DNA from: Rhodocyclaceae bacterium
Lineage (GTDB): Bacteria > Pseudomonadota > Gammaproteobacteria > Burkholderiales > Rhodocyclaceae
DNA: 64,000 nt
Direction of reading: 5' to 3'
Assembly: GCA_030824275.1 (NCBI GenBank)
Contig: JAVBXY010000036.1
Coordinates: forward strand, 1-64,000
The translations under genes and the position numbers were made by a program. The notes beneath the pieces are model-generated. The model worked only from the letters and a program-made list of their open reading frames with translations. It was not told where the DNA came from and made no database searches. Below, piece by piece: positions 63,506 through 64,000 of this stretch; within the stretch, counting starts at the first letter, position 1, and every line of letters begins with the position of its first letter.

Positions 63506-63916
63506 ATGAGTCACACAAAAGTCGGCTCTGGTGACACGGCGACGAGCACGGTAAACGCAACGATCATCGACGTCACCGAGGATGATTTCGACACCGCCGT
63601 GGTCTCTACCTCGCACGCGACGCCCGTTCTGGTCGATATCGGCGCCGATTGGTGTGCGCCCTGCCGCGTGCTCGGCCCCCTGCTTTCCCGTTTGAACGCG
63701 GCCTACGCTGGCGCCTTCATCCTCGCCAACGTCGATGCCGACGAGAACATGCGCATCGCCGGTCGCCACAAGGTACGCGGTTTTCCGACGGTGATCGCCT
63801 ACAGCCGGGGCGTCGAGGTGGACCGATTCCACAGCGCCCAGACCGAGGGTTTCCTACGCAAGTTCATCGACGGCGTGCTTGAGAAGCACGACGCGCAACA
63901 AGGACTTAGCGAATAA
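63506..63916 (+). CDS. Thioredoxin-fold protein
   Basis: 136 residues. Active site WCAPC with C50 and C53, then RGFPTVIAY containing the cis-proline. It begins one base after the methylase stop. The first 12 residues (MSHTKVGSGDTA) are mostly encoded by a 25-bp repeat copy; a normal thioredoxin would begin close to residue 18, so the repeat appears to have lengthened the N terminus or replaced the original start region. No signal peptide, so cytoplasmic. Confidence 0.87.
   Translation: MSHTKVGSGDTATSTVNATIIDVTEDDFDTAVVSTSHATPVLVDIGADWCAPCRVLGPLLSRLNAAYAGAFILANVDADENMRIAGRHKVRGFPTVIAYSRGVEVDRFHSAQTEGFLRKFIDGVLEKHDAQQGLSE
63517..63541 (+). repeat. 25-bp dispersed element, copy 13
   Basis: Matches 24 of 25 positions. 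Covers codons 4-12 of the thioredoxin gene, read as KVGSGDTA. Confidence 0.88.
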
Positions 63917-64000
63917 ATTCAGGCAAATTGGCGGCGAACCTGCGATAATCGCCGACCGGCCTCCGCGGCCGATCCCCATTTGTACTCTCCCTGCCCTGCG
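63917..64000. other. Intergenic end of window
   Basis: 84 bases to the window end. GGCC-TCCGC-GGCC is a small hairpin at about 63959-63971. The start of another gene is not visible. Confidence 0.4.

Overview
The window reads as about 64 kb of chromosome from a GC-rich (mid-60s % by eye) Gram-negative betaproteobacterium, most plausibly of the Rhodocyclales group. The placement is inference from gene content: a beta-type SpecificRecomb membrane protein, a class II (B12-dependent) ribonucleotide reductase, a NafY-like nitrogenase accessory protein, many GGDEF/EAL proteins with PAS domains, and BLUF and hemerythrin sensors. No rRNA, tRNA, CRISPR array, prophage or complete insertion sequence was recognised.

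Layout. 1-7.1 kb is a signalling cluster: the end of a histidine kinase, an HD-GYP response regulator, a hemerythrin-linked kinase, a PAS-GGDEF(degenerate)-EAL-REC protein and two double-receiver proteins. 7.2-14.0 kb has an AraC regulator divergent from a tightly coupled operon: SBF transporter, NAD-epimerase, SDR, a secreted haem-motif/beta-propeller protein and an MFS carrier. 14.1-20.4 kb holds a TauE/SafE permease, CheD, a sorbosone-dehydrogenase-like protein, a 7TMR-DISM kinase and the SpecificRecomb protein. 20.5-26.3 kb is MaoC-phosphotransacetylase plus acetate kinase, then nrdJ. 26.3-29.3 kb is a small accessory island with three toxin-antitoxin modules and a duplicated gene fragment. 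29.4-37.3 kb holds a FliD-like protein, an atypical pyruvate kinase, a MarR-MATE pair, an ECF sigma factor divergent from a carboxymuconolactone-decarboxylase-like gene, an MFS carrier and an MBL hydrolase. 37.4-48.4 kb mixes a PAS-GGDEF-EAL protein, NafY with a small partner, a chemoreceptor, a nucleotidyltransferase-less CCA-enzyme-like protein, a periplasmic binding protein, a lone MlaF-like ATPase, ketopantoate reductase and a BLUF photoreceptor. 48.7-64.0 kb carries a kinase/GGDEF-EAL two-component pair, RNA-modification genes (RlhA, DusC, TruC, an RlmI-like methylase), a B12-binding radical SAM protein, a Cache-HAMP-GGDEF-EAL-CZB protein, an MFS carrier and a thioredoxin.

The most unusual signal is a 25-bp dispersed element present 13 times (20-25 of 25 positions matching) between 10.2 and 63.5 kb, on both strands. 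It occurs in intergenic DNA, at start and stop codons, and inside conserved housekeeping genes. It is read in four different frames and has no stop codon in any of the six. It is therefore conserved as DNA, not as a peptide, and no standard feature class explains it.

Functionally the window is dominated by environmental sensing and c-di-GMP turnover: five proteins with GGDEF, EAL or HD-GYP domains, eight receiver domains, oxygen-, light- and zinc-type sensor domains, a chemoreceptor and CheD. Alongside these are acetate/acyl-phosphate metabolism, B12-dependent enzymes and RNA modification.
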